From Virgisporangium ochraceum (GTDB lineage Bacteria > Actinomycetota > Actinomycetes > Mycobacteriales > Micromonosporaceae), in contig NZ_BOPH01000125.1 of assembly GCF_016863655.1 (NCBI RefSeq), positions 1 through 64,000 of the forward strand: a stretch of 64,000 nt of DNA, given 5' to 3'. A program made the position numbers and the translations under genes. The notes under the pieces are model-generated. The model worked only from the letters and a program-made list of their open reading frames with translations, was not told the DNA's origin and did no database searches. This document shows positions 43,117 to 53,900 of this stretch, piece by piece (positions within the stretch are counted from its first letter, which is position 1; every line of letters begins with the position of its first letter).

Positions 43117-43719
43117 TCAGGCCGCGGTCCGCGCCGGACCCGCCGTGTCGTCGACCTCGAAGTGGATGCGGTCGACGACCGCCGTCACACCGCGCACGTG
43201 ACCCGCGAGGCGGGCGGCCATGCCGGCGGTCGTGCGCCGCGCGACCGTGCCGGTGAGCGTGACGGCACCGTCGTGCACGTCGACACGGACGCGGCCCGGA
43301 TCGATCAGCAGGGTGCGCCGCAGCACGCGCTCGACGGCGTCGCGGATGGCGGTGTCGGGACGGGTCAGCGGACGCAGGACGCCGGCGCGGGACACGACGC
43401 CCAGCAGCCGGCCGTCGTCACCGGTGACCAGGAGCCGGCCGGCCGTGCTGTGCTCGAGCTTCATCGCGGCCACCGACAGCGGCGCGTCGGCCGCAACGGT
43501 CGGCGGTCGCACCGACATCACCTCGCCGGCCGTGCCGGTGGCCCCGTGCGCGAGGTCGGCCTCCGACACCGTGCCCAGGACGCGCCGGTCCGCGTCGACG
43601 ACCGGCACCGCGCTCACGCGGTGGACGGCGAGAAGGCGGGCGAGCTGTTCGACCGGGGTGTCGACGGTGGCGGTGACGACCCGCCGGGTCATGACGTCAC
43701 GGACCTGCCGCGGCTGCAT
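43117..43719 (-). CDS. CBS-BON domain protein
   Basis: 200-aa protein with two CBS motifs (VRDVMTRRVVTATVDTPVEQ; AGEVMSVRPPTVAADAPL) binding adenine nucleotides, then a C-terminal BON domain (VRVDVHDGAVTLTGTVARRT) that usually contacts membranes. Such proteins are widespread in actinobacteria, often among dormancy genes. ATG 43719 has AGGAGGTAC upstream; an earlier in-frame start would add an unrelated tail. It converges with the cupin gene (4-base gap). Confidence 0.88.
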   Translation of the reverse strand: MQPRQVRDVMTRRVVTATVDTPVEQLARLLAVHRVSAVPVVDADRRVLGTVSEADLAHGATGTAGEVMSVRPPTVAADAPLSVAAMKLEHSTAGRLLVTGDDGRLLGVVSRAGVLRPLTRPDTAIRDAVERVLRRTLLIDPGRVRVDVHDGAVTLTGTVARRTTAGMAARLAGHVRGVTAVVDRIHFEVDDTAGPARTAA

Positions 43720-43874
43720 CGGCCGGTACCTCCTGTCCGCGGACAGGGTCGCCCGCTCCCTCCACCCTGTCCCATCGGGCCCGCGACGGTCAGGGCCGGA
43801 TGCGGCGAAGATCGGACCGGTCAGGTTGCCGGCCGCCGGCAACGGTGACGAGGGCGCCGAAGCCCGCCCGGGTG

Positions 43875-44522
43875 TCAGGGCCGGCCGCGCAGGTAGGTGA
43901 GAACGGCGAGGACGCGTCGGTTCGTGTCGTCGCTGACCGGCAGGTCCAACTTGGACAGAACGCTGCCGATGTGCTTGACGACGCCGGCCCCGGTGAGCGA
44001 GAGGATCCGGGCGATCGCCGCGTTCGAGTGGCCCTCGGCGACCAGCGCCAGCACCTCGCGTTCCCGCGACGACAGGCGCTCCAACGGATCCCGGTGGCGC
44101 AGCATCAGCTGGCGCACCACCTCAGCGTCGACGACGGTCGCGCCGGCGGCGACCCGCCGCAGCGTCCCGACGAACTCCGCGACGTCGACGACGCGGTCCT
44201 TGAGCAGATAGCCGATGGCGCGGCCCTGCCCCGAGGCGAGCAGCTCGGCGGTGTAGCCGTGCTGCACGTACTGGCTGAGCGCCACCACGGCCAGGTCCGG
44301 GTCGGCGGCGCGCAGGGCGATCGCGGCGCGCAGTCCCTCGTCGGTGAAGCCCGGCGGCATCCGCACGTCGGTGACGACGAGCCCGGGCCGGGTCCGCTCG
44401 ACGGCGGCGACGAGCGCGTCGGCGTCACCGACCGCGGCGACCACGTCGAAGCCGAACCGCGCCAGCAGCCCGCCGAGGCCCTCGCGCAGCAGCACGGAGT
44501 CCTCCGCGATCACGACGCGCAC
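43875..44522 (-). CDS. NarL-type response regulator next to the NRPS exporter
   Basis: 215-aa response regulator: receiver with phosphoacceptor Asp in GLVVTDVRMPPGFTDEGL (about residue 53), then a LuxR helix-turn-helix (LSSREREVLALVAEGHSNAA). The start GTG 44522 overlaps the kinase gene by 13 bases. The pair is divergent from the DrrAB-like transporter, with a dyad in the shared promoter region, so it probably controls export or self-resistance. Confidence 0.92.
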   Translation of the reverse strand: MRVVIAEDSVLLREGLGGLLARFGFDVVAAVGDADALVAAVERTRPGLVVTDVRMPPGFTDEGLRAAIALRAADPDLAVVALSQYVQHGYTAELLASGQGRAIGYLLKDRVVDVAEFVGTLRRVAAGATVVDAEVVRQLMLRHRDPLERLSSREREVLALVAEGHSNAAIARILSLTGAGVVKHIGSVLSKLDLPVSDDTNRRVLAVLTYLRGRP

Positions 44523-45766
44523 GGCAGCTCCACCCGCAGCACCGTCGGGCCGCCCGGCGGGCTCGACAGGAGCAGGCGGCCGCCGGCGGCAGCGGCCCGG
44601 TCGGCGAGGCCGGTGAGACCGGACCCGTCCGACGGGTCGGCGCCGCCGCGCCCGTCGTCGCGGACCTCGACGGCGAGCCGGTCGTCGGCGCGCCGGACGG
44701 TGACCGCGGTCCGGCTGGCGCCGGCGTGCTTGACGATGTTGGCCAACGCCTCCGCCACGGCGGCGAACGCGACCCGCTCGACCGGCGGCGGGAACCGTTC
44801 CGGTCCCGCGTCGACGGTCACCCGCACCGAGCTGCCGGCGGCGAGCTCCTCGACGGCGGCCCGCAGGCCCAGCTCGCGCAGCGTGCGCGGGCTGATGCCG
44901 CGCACCAGGTCGCGCAGCTCCACCATGAGGGTCTTGGCCTGTTCGTGCGCCGCGGCGACGGCGGCGGTCGCGGGGGAGTCGGCCGGCAGGTCGTACCGGG
45001 CGAGGCCGAGCTGCATGGTCAGGCTCACCAGCCGTTGCTGGGCGACGTCGTGGAGGTCGCGCTCGATGCGCTGGCGTTCGGCGTCGAACGCGTCGGCCAG
45101 CCGCGTCCGTGACCGCGCCACCTCGGTCAACGACGGCTCGGGCTCCGCGCACAGCAGGGTCCGGGCGAGCGCGGCGTGCGCGCCGCCGGACCACGCGGTC
45201 AGATACACGAGGACGGGCGTGAGCACGGCGCCCAGCGCCACGCGCTCGACGACGCGGAGGATGTCGTCCTCGACCGTGAGGCGGTACACCGCCGAGACGG
45301 GCGTGGACACGACGAGCAGCGCGACCGGCGTCAGCACGGCCAGCCACACCGGCGCCACGACGCCGAGGAGGGGCAGGTACGCCACCGCCCGCCAGGTCGC
45401 GGGATCGGTGTAGAGCCGGCCTCCGCGCACCGGGGCGTGCCCGCCGGCCAGGTCGACCAGGCGCAGCCGCCACCGCTCGACCCGCGCCACCGCGACGGCG
45501 AGCGGCGGCGCCGTCAGGGCGAGCAGGCCCAGGCCGGCCAGACCCAGCACGGTGGCGACGAACAGGTGCCGGCCACCCGCACCGGTCAGGCTGACGGTGC
45601 CCGTCCTCAGCACCCGCACGGCGAACACCAGCGGCACCAGCGGAACGGCGAGCGCGAGCCACAGCAGGGCCGACGCCGCGGCGGTGGTCGCGGCGTAGGC
45701 GAGCGCCCGCCACGGCCAGGCCGAGGCGAGGAACCCGGGCCGTCGTACCGCGCCGAGGAGCGTCAT
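44510..45766 (-). CDS. sensor histidine kinase next to the NRPS exporter
   Basis: 418-aa kinase. Residues about 1-200 hold four or more helices with the 'putative sensor' layout of actinobacterial kinases. Phosphorylated His in QRIERDLHDVAQQRLVSLTM (about residue 245), N box FAAVAEALANIVKHAG, and G box DGSGLTGLADRAAAAG. Same operon as the response regulator. Likely detects the cluster's product or cell-envelope damage. Confidence 0.92.
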   Translation of the reverse strand: MTLLGAVRRPGFLASAWPWRALAYAATTAAASALLWLALAVPLVPLVFAVRVLRTGTVSLTGAGGRHLFVATVLGLAGLGLLALTAPPLAVAVARVERWRLRLVDLAGGHAPVRGGRLYTDPATWRAVAYLPLLGVVAPVWLAVLTPVALLVVSTPVSAVYRLTVEDDILRVVERVALGAVLTPVLVYLTAWSGGAHAALARTLLCAEPEPSLTEVARSRTRLADAFDAERQRIERDLHDVAQQRLVSLTMQLGLARYDLPADSPATAAVAAAHEQAKTLMVELRDLVRGISPRTLRELGLRAAVEELAAGSSVRVTVDAGPERFPPPVERVAFAAVAEALANIVKHAGASRTAVTVRRADDRLAVEVRDDGRGGADPSDGSGLTGLADRAAAAGGRLLLSSPPGGPTVLRVELPCAS

Positions 45767-45942
45767 GGGCCCACGCTAGGTCAGCGGCGGACACCCCGGC
45801 CAGGTCGCTGGGTCGAGCCTTCGGGTAGACCTGGCCATACCCGCCGGGTGCTCCAGCGCCAAACAATTCGATGTGCCGTTGAGCCGGGACCGGCCGGACC
45901 GGTTGCATGAATCGCGTCAGCGACAGCGGCGGGAGTGGCTTC
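45767..45942. promoter_or_regulatory. divergent promoter region with dyad GGCCAGGTC...GACCTGGCC
   Basis: The region separates the two-component genes from the ABC exporter. A perfect 9-bp inverted repeat (45798-45806 and 45828-45836, 21-base spacer) lies 32 bases from the kinase start, and an AT-rich stretch (AAACAATTCGAT near 45862) lies toward the ABC gene. Best candidate for response-regulator binding. Confidence 0.6.
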
Positions 45943-46926
45943 ATGGCAGCAGCGAAGACGGATCTGATGATCCAGACGTCCGGGCTCACGAAGAAGTTCG
46001 GTTCCGTCACCGCGTTGGACGACGTCGACCTGGAGGTCGCCACCGGAACGGTGGTGGGCCTGCTCGGACACAACGGTGCCGGCAAGACGACGCTGGTCAA
46101 CGTGCTCAGCACGCAGGTGCGGCCGAGCGCCGGCACCGCCCGCGTGGCCGGGTACGACGTGGTCGACCAAGGCGCCGAGGTCCGGCGTCGCATCGGGCTG
46201 ACCGGCCAGTTCGCCGCCGTCGACGACAACCTCTCCGGCCGCGACAACCTCGTGCTGCTCGGCCGGCTGTTCGGCGCCTCCCGCTCGGCCGCCCGCCGCC
46301 GCGCCGACGAGCTGATCGAGGCGTTCGACCTGACCGACGCCGCCAAGCGGCAGACCCGCGGCTACTCCGGCGGGATGCGTCGCCGCGTCGACCTGGCCGC
46401 GTGCCTGGTCGGCCGCCCGCGCCTGATCTTCCTCGACGAGCCGACCACCGGGCTCGACCCGCAGAGCCGTCGCGCGGTCTGGGAGACCATCGAGGGCCTC
46501 GTCGCCGACGGCGCGACGGTGCTGCTGACCACGCAGTACCTCGAGGAGGCCGACCGGCTCGCGTCGGCCATCACGGTGCTCGCCGACGGTCGCGTCATCG
46601 CGGCGGGACCGACGGCCGAGCTGAAGGCCAAGGTCGGCCGGCGCACCGTCAACGTCACGCTGCGCAGCGTCGACGACGTCGCCACCGCCACGGACGCGTT
46701 GCGGCGCAACGGCTTCACGCCGACCGGTGAGGCCGGCAGCCGCGTGCTGACCACCCCGGTCACGACGTCCGGCGAGCTGGTCGCCGTGGTGCGGGCCATC
46801 GACGAGGTCCGGGTCGAGATCGCCGAGCTGGCCTTCGCGGAACCGACGCTGGACGACGCGTACCTCGCGCTGAACGAGAAGCGCCACGAGCACAGCCACG
46901 AGACCACCACCGAAGGGACGGTGTGA
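45943..46926 (+). CDS. DrrA-like ABC transporter ATPase
   Basis: 327-aa ATP-binding subunit of an antibiotic exporter. Walker A GLLGHNGAGKTTLVNVL, signature TRGYSGGMRRRVDLA, Walker B RLIFLDEPTTGLDPQ and the H-loop-equivalent TTQYLEEADRL, followed by a DrrA-type C-terminal domain (PTLDDAYLAL). ATG 45943 is chosen because GGGAG lies 7 bases upstream; ATG 45907 is in frame. It is coupled to the permease gene and probably exports the peptide made by the NRPSs. Confidence 0.93.
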   Translation: MAAAKTDLMIQTSGLTKKFGSVTALDDVDLEVATGTVVGLLGHNGAGKTTLVNVLSTQVRPSAGTARVAGYDVVDQGAEVRRRIGLTGQFAAVDDNLSGRDNLVLLGRLFGASRSAARRRADELIEAFDLTDAAKRQTRGYSGGMRRRVDLAACLVGRPRLIFLDEPTTGLDPQSRRAVWETIEGLVADGATVLLTTQYLEEADRLASAITVLADGRVIAAGPTAELKAKVGRRTVNVTLRSVDDVATATDALRRNGFTPTGEAGSRVLTTPVTTSGELVAVVRAIDEVRVEIAELAFAEPTLDDAYLALNEKRHEHSHETTTEGTV

Positions 46927-46928
46927 CG

Positions 46929-47765
46929 ATGACCGCCGTCATCACCAGGCAGGATCAGCAGCCGCCGGCCGTCGATACCGGGCGGGACGAGGGGCGCGGG
47001 GCCAGCGTGCCGGTGCAGATCTGGGTGCTGACCGGCCGGTCGCTGCGCGCGTTGCGCAACCCGGCCGTCGTGCTGCCGAGCCTGCTGTACCCGGTCATCA
47101 TGCTGACGCTGTTCAGCCAGATCTTCCGCAGCATCGACAAGACCCCCGGCTTCCCGGCCGGCGTGACCTACATCGACTACCTGCTGCCGGCGATCATCCT
47201 GGCGACCGCTGTCGCCGCCGGCGCCCGGTCCGGTGCGGCCCTGACCGTCGAGATGGGCAACGGCATCATCGCGCGGTTCAAGTCGATGCCGGTGCGCACG
47301 GGTTCGGTTCTCGTGGCGCGCAGCCTCGCCGACACCGCGCAGAACGCCATCGACCTCACCCTCACCCTGCTCCTCGGCGTCGTCGTCTTCGGTTTCTCGC
47401 CGGCCGGTGGGGTGCCGGGAGCGTTGGGAATGGTCGGGATCGCGGTGCTGGTGGGGTTCTCGGTCAGCTGGGTCTTCCTCGCACTGTCGGCGTGGCTGCG
47501 CACGGCGCAGGCGCTGGAGCCCATCACCGGGGTCGTCACGACCGTGCTGATGTTCGCGTCGAGCGCGTTCGTCCCGCTCGACAGCCTGCCGGGCTGGTTG
47601 CAGACGGTCGCGAACGTGAACCCGATGTCGGAGACGATCAACGCCGCGCGGGCGCTCGCGCTGGGGACGGCCGACGCGTCGTCGGTGCTGCTGTCGGTCG
47701 CCGGGTGCGCGGCGGTCGTCCTGGCGACCGCTCCCGTGGCCATCGCGTTGTTCCGGCGTCGCTGA
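46929..47765 (+). CDS. DrrB-like ABC-2 permease
   Basis: 278-aa ABC-2 type permease with six helices (VVLPSLLYPVIMLTLFSQIF, YLLPAIILATAVAAGA and VFLALSAWL are visible) and the short loop FVPLDSLPGWLQTVANVNPM typical of DrrB. ATG 46929 is used; GTG 46923 would overlap the ATPase stop (GTGA) and is possible. Partner of the ATPase. The gene ends 17 bases before the ferredoxin start. Confidence 0.9.
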   Translation: MTAVITRQDQQPPAVDTGRDEGRGASVPVQIWVLTGRSLRALRNPAVVLPSLLYPVIMLTLFSQIFRSIDKTPGFPAGVTYIDYLLPAIILATAVAAGARSGAALTVEMGNGIIARFKSMPVRTGSVLVARSLADTAQNAIDLTLTLLLGVVVFGFSPAGGVPGALGMVGIAVLVGFSVSWVFLALSAWLRTAQALEPITGVVTTVLMFASSAFVPLDSLPGWLQTVANVNPMSETINAARALALGTADASSVLLSVAGCAAVVLATAPVAIALFRRR

Positions 47766-47782
47766 GGTACCGGGAGGCCATC

Positions 47783-47992
47783 GTGCGCGTGAGCGTGAAC
47801 AGGGAACTATGCATCGGGCACGGTGAATGCGCGTGGATCGCGCCCGATGTGTTCGGACTGAGCGACGACGACGGCGCGGTGGTGCTCCTGCGGCCGCACC
47901 CGTCGGCCGACCTCCACGAGGCGGTCCTCGACGCACAGCACAGCTGCCCGGGCGGCGCGATCGAGGTCGCGACCGGATCGACGGAGGAGTGA
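47783..47992 (+). CDS. 3Fe-4S type ferredoxin
   Basis: 69-aa ferredoxin: CIGHGECAWIAPDVFGL and later SCPGGAIEV give a three-cysteine, P450-partner type [3Fe-4S] pattern (Cys10, Cys16, Cys54). GTG 47783 has GGGAGG upstream. Such ferredoxins feed cytochrome P450s; no P450 is present in the window, so a tailoring P450 may lie further right. Placed between exporter and NRPS. Confidence 0.88.
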   Translation: MRVSVNRELCIGHGECAWIAPDVFGLSDDDGAVVLLRPHPSADLHEAVLDAQHSCPGGAIEVATGSTEE

Positions 47993-47999
47993 CGGTCGC

Positions 48000-50900
48000 A
48001 TGGTGGCGGGTATCGATCGCGCTCCGGTCGGCGGCGCGCAACGGCTGCGGGTGTCGGATCCGGCGCTGCGCGCGCTGGCGGAGATCGCGCGGCGCGGCGG
48101 CGTCGACCTGCGGGACGCGGTGACCGCCGCCCTCGCCGCGGCACTGCACCGCATCGTCGGCGACGGCTACGCGATCGAGCCGCCGGACGGCGTGGCCCTA
48201 CGGGTGCCGGTCGACCCGACCGTCGGGCTGCTCACGCTGGCCCGCCGGGCGGCGCGCGAACGCCGCTGGAACCTCAGCGGGTCCGCTCCCGCGGCGGAGG
48301 TCACCGCCACCGTCGAGGCGACGCGGCACGGCGACGTCCGGATCGGGGTGCGGGTGGCGGCCGACGTGTCGGCCACCGTTCCCGGCGCGGACGACCTGGC
48401 CCGCCACCTCACCCGCTTCCTCGACAACGTGGCCGGCGCCGACCCGTTGCTGCCGGTCGCCCGCGTGCCGATGACCGGGGCCGCCGAACGCCACCGCGTG
48501 CTGGTCGAGCTGAACGGCACCGACCGCGACGTCCCCGACGCGACGCTGCCCGACCTGTTCCAGGCCCGAGTGCGTGAGACCCCCGACGCGCCGGCCGTCA
48601 CCGACGGCCGCACCACACTGTCCTATGTGGACCTCAACGTCCGCGCGAACCGCCTGGCGCACCGGCTCGTCGCCGCCGGTGTCGGCCCGGAGGACCTGGT
48701 GGGCCTGGCGCTGCCCCGCTCGACCGACCTCGTGGTCGCGATCGTGGCGATCCTCAAGGCCGGCGGCGCCTACGTGCCGGTCGACGCCGACTACCCGCCC
48801 GACCGGATCGCCTACATGCTCGCCGACGCCCGGCCGCGGCTGGTGGTCACGGCCGGTTCGATGCTCGCGGGGCTGCTGCCCGCCGGGCAGGCGGTGCTGC
48901 GCCTCGACGACCCCGGGATCCTCGACGACGGCCCCGCGTCCGACCCCACCGACTCCGACCGGACCGCGCCGCTGTCGCCGCTCAGCCCGGTGTACGCCAT
49001 CTACACCTCGGGGTCGACGGGCCGCCCGAAGGGCGTCGTCATGCCCGGGGCGCCGTTGGTCAACCTGCTGCACTGGCACCACGCGTCCATCCCGGGCGCG
49101 GGCGCGCGGGTCGCGCAGTTCACCGCGGTCAGCTTCGACGTCTCGGCACAGGAGATCCTCGGCGCGCTGCTGTTCGGCAAGTGCCTCGTCCTTCCCGACG
49201 ACGACCTGCGCCGCGACCCGGTCGAGCTCGTGCGCTGGATGCGCCGGTACGGCGTCAACGAGCTGTACGCGCCGAACCTGGTGCTCGACGCCGTCGCCGC
49301 CGCGGTCGAGGAGACCGGCTGCGAGCTTCCCGAGCTGACCCACATCGCGCAGGCCGGCGAGGCGCTGGTACCCGGCGCGCGCATGACCGCGCTGGTCGGC
49401 GGCCGGCCGGGGCGCCGCCTGCACAACCACTACGGGCCCACGGAGACGCACGTCGTCACCGCCCACACGATGCCGCCGGCGGTGGAGGACTGGCCGACGC
49501 CGGTCCCGATCGGCCGGCCCATCTGGAACACCCGCGCCTACGTACTCGACGGTGGGCTGCTGCCGGTGCCGGTGGGTGTGGTGGGCGAGCTGTACATCGC
49601 GGGATCCGCGGTCGCGCGGGGCTACGCGCGGCGGGCGGGGCTGACCGCGGGCCGGTTCGTGGCCGACCCGTTCGGCGTCGGTGAGCGCATGTACCGCACC
49701 GGTGACCTCGTGCGGTGGGTCGACGGGGGCGTGCTCGAGTACGTGGGCCGCGCCGACCACCAGGTGAAGGTGCGCGGGTTCCGGGTGGAGCTGGGCGAGG
49801 TCGAGTCGGCGCTGGTCGGCTGCGCCGGTGTGGGCCAGGCCGTGGTCGTGGTGCGGGAGTTCGCGCCCGGTGACGCCCGGCTCGTCGGTTACGTCACGCC
49901 CGCCAATGAGTCCACTGTGGACGGTCACACCGTACGTGCGACGGTGGCCGGGATGGTGCCGGAGTACATGGTGCCGGCCGTCGTGGTCGTGCTCGACGCT
50001 CTGCCGTTGACGGCGAACGGGAAGGTCGACCGCGGGGCGCTGCCGTCGCCGCCCGCGGGCCCGTCGTCGGCGCCGGCCGGTACGGGCCGGCGTTCGGCCG
50101 CGGTCGAGGTGCTGTGCGGCCTGTTCGCGGAGGTGCTCGGCACCGGTCAGGTCGGTCCGGCCGACGGGTTCTTCGCGCTCGGCGGGCACTCGATCCTGGC
50201 GGCGCGGCTGGTCTCGCGCGTGCGCGCGGTGTTCGGCGTCGCGCTGCCGGTGCGCGCCCTGTTCGAGGCGCCGACCCCGGCCGGGCTGGCCGAGGTGCTG
50301 CTCACGGCCGACGGCGACGACGGGCCGGGTACGGCGCTGGAGCCGGTCGCCGGGCGTCCGGACGCGGTTCCGCTGTCGTCCGCGCAGCGCCGGCTGTGGT
50401 TCGTGTCCAAGGTGGACGGTCCGTCGGCGGCGTACAACATCCCGTTGCTGCTGCGGCTGTCCGGGACGGTGGACGGGCCCGCGCTCGCCGCCGCGGTGTC
50501 CGACGTGGTCGGTCGGCACGAGGCGCTGCGCACCGTGTGCCCGCAGGTCGACGGCGAGCCGCGCCAGGTGGTGCTCGACGCCGCGGACGTTCCGGTCGTC
50601 GCGGTGACGGTCGACGCCGGCGGGCTGGACGCCGCGGTCGCCGAGGCGGCCGGCCGCCCGTTCGACGTGGCGGTCGACGTTCCCGTGCGGGCATGGCTGT
50701 TCACCGCAGGGGAAGAGCGGGCGCTGCTGCTCGTGGTGCACCACATCGCGGCCGACGGCTGGTCGCTGGTGCCGCTGGCCGACGACCTGTCGGCCGCGTA
50801 CCTCGCGCGGCTGGACGGGGCGGCGCCGGAGTGGGCTCCGCTGCCGGTCCAGTACGTGGACTACACCCTGTGGCAGCGCGAGACGCTGACCGACCGCGTG

Positions 50901-53900
50901 CGGGAGCGCCAGCTCTCCTGGTGGCGGGAGGCGTTGCGGGACCTGCCGGTGGAGGTGGCGCTGCCGCTGGACCGGCACCGTCCGGCGGCCCCGTCGCACC
51001 GCGGCGCCACGGTGCCCGTGCACATCGACGCGGGGACCCACGCCCGGCTGGCGGACCTCGCCAGGGGTGGGCACGCCACCGTGTTCATGGCCTTCATCGC
51101 CGCGCTGGCGGCGACGTTGAGCCGGCTGGGCGCCGGCACCGACATCCCGATCGGCACCGTGGTCGCCGGCCGCGACCACGAGAAGCTCGACCGGCTGGTC
51201 GGGTTCTTCGTCAACACCCTCGTGCTGCGTGCCGACACGAGCGGGCGACCCAGCTTCACCGAACTGCTGCGGCGGGTGCGTCACCACACCCTCGACGCGT
51301 TGGCCCACGCCGACCTGCCGTTCGAGCAGATCGTCGAGGACCACAACCCGCCGCGTCACCTCGCCCGGCACCCGGTGTTCCAGACGGTCGTCGCGTTCCA
51401 GGACGCCACCGAGCCGACGCTCGACACCCCCACGCTCACCGGGACGTTCGAGCCGCTCCGCACCACGACCGCGAAGTTCGACCTCTCCTTCGAGCTGACC
51501 GAGACGCCCGACGGCATCCACGGCGACCTCGAGTACTCCACCGACCTGTTCGACCACACCACCGCGCGGACCATCGTCGACACCCTGACGACCCTGCTGC
51601 GACACGCCACCGACCGCCCCGACGAACCCGTCACCGCACACCCCGTCCTGACCGCCGACATGCACCACACGCTCGTCACCGCCCACAACGCCACCGCCCA
51701 CGACGTCGACGCGGCGTCGACCGTCCAGGAGCGCTTCGTGGCCCAGGTCGCGCTCACGCCCGACGGGATCGCGGTTCAGGCCGGGGACGACCGGCTGAGC
51801 TACGCCGAGCTCGACGCGCGGGCCAACCGCCTCGCGCACCTGCTCGTCGACCGCGGTGCGGGCCCGGAGACGCCGGTGGCGCTGCTGATGGAGCGCTCGA
51901 CCGACCTCGTGGTGGCCACGCTCGCCGTCCTCAAGGCGGGTGGCGCCTACGTTCCGCTCGACACGCGGGCGCCCGCCGACCGGCTGCGCGACATCCTCGA
52001 CGAGGGGTCGGTGGAGCTCCTGCTGACCGACCGGTCCGATGTGGACCTGCCGGTCACCACCCTCACGATCGGGGCCGAGCCGGCGGGGGACGACAGCGAC
52101 CCCGGCGTCGCCTCGCACCCGGACCAGCTGGCGTACGTGATGTACACGTCCGGCTCGACCGGCCGTCCGAAGGGGGTCGCGGTCACGCACCGGGACGTGC
52201 TCGCCCTGACCGGCGACCACCGGTTCCGGTCCGGCAACCACCGCCGGGTGCTCCTCAACTCCCCGCACGCGTTCGACGCCTCCACCTACGAGCTGTGGGT
52301 ACCGCTGCTGCACGGCGGCACGGTCGTCGTGGCGCCGCCCGGTGAGCTCGACACCGCGGTGCTCGCCGGCGTGATCCGCGCCGGCGGCGTCACCGGGATG
52401 TGGCTCACCGCCGGGCTGTTCCGGCTCCTCGTGGACGAGGACCCGGGCTGCTTCGCGGGGGTCGGGGAGGTGTGGACCGGCGGCGACGTGGTGCCGGCCG
52501 GTGCCGTGCGGCGGGTGCGCGAGCACTGCCCGGATCTCACCGTCGTCGACGGCTACGGACCGACCGAGACCACGACGTTCGCCACCAGCCACCGGATCGG
52601 GCCGGGGCAACCGGTTCCGGACCCGGTGCCGATCGGGTCGCCGCTGGACACCATGCGCGTCTACGTGCTCGACGGTGGGCTGCTGCCGGTGCCGGTCGGT
52701 GTGGTCGGCGAGCTGTACGTCGCGGGTACCGGGGTGGCGCGCGGCTACGTGCGCCGGCCGGGGTTCACCGCGACCCGGTTCGTGGCCGACCCGTTCGGCG
52801 CAGGCGGGCGCGTGTACCGCACCGGAGACCTGGTGCGGTGGCGCGAGGGCGGTGTGCTGGAGTTCGTCGGCCGCGTCGACGACCAGGTGAAGCTGCGCGG
52901 GTTCCGGGTGGAGCCCGGCGAGATCGAGTCGGCGCTCGTCGCGTGTCCCGGCGTGGGCCAGGCCGTCGTGGTGGTCCACCGCTCGGGGACCGGCGACAGC
53001 CGCCTGGTCGGGTACGTCGTGCCGGCCGGCGACTCCACTGTGGACAGTGCCACGGTGCGGTCGCGGGTCGCCGACGTGCTGCCGGACTACATGGTGCCGG
53101 CGGTCGTGGTGGTCCTGGACACGTTGCCGTTGACGCCGAACGGAAAGGTCGACCGCAGGGCGTTGCCGGAGCCCTCGCTGCCCGCGGGTCCCGCGGCGGT
53201 GTCCACCGGCCTCGGCCGCCGGTCGGCCGCGGTCGAGGTGCTGTGCGGCCTGTTCGCGGAGGTGCTCGGCGTCGACCGGGTCGGGCCGAGCGACGGGTTC
53301 TTCGACCTCGGCGGTCACTCGCTGCTCGCGGCCCGCCTGGTCGCCCGGATCCGGACCGTCTTCGACGCGGCGGTGCCGGTGCGCGCGTTGTTCGAGGCGC
53401 CGACCCCCGCCGGTCTCGCCGAGGCGCTGCTGACCCTCGACGGCGGTCCCGGTGTTCCGCTCGAACCGGTGCCGACCCGGCCGGCCGTGGTTCCGCTGTC
53501 GTTCGCGCAGCGCCGCCTGTGGCTGGTGTCGCGCCTGGAGGGACCGTCGGCGACCTACAACATCCCGCTCGTGCTGCGCCTGCCCGACGGCGTCGACGAG
53601 GACGTCCTGGCGGCCGCGTTGTCGGACGTGACCGGCCGGCACGAGGTGCTGCGGACCGTCTGCGCCGACGTCGACGGTGAGCCGCGGCAGGTCGTCCTCG
53701 ACAGCGCGACGGTCCCGGTGACCGCGGTCGCCGTCGACCCGGCCGCGTTCGACGCGGCGCTGGCCGAGGCGGCCCGGCGGCCGTTCGACGTCACCGTCGA
53801 CCTGCCGATGCGGGCGTGGCTGTTCGACACCGGCACGGGCGGACGCGTCCTGCTCCTCGTGCTCCACCACATCGCGGCCGACGGGTCGTCGCTGGCGCCG

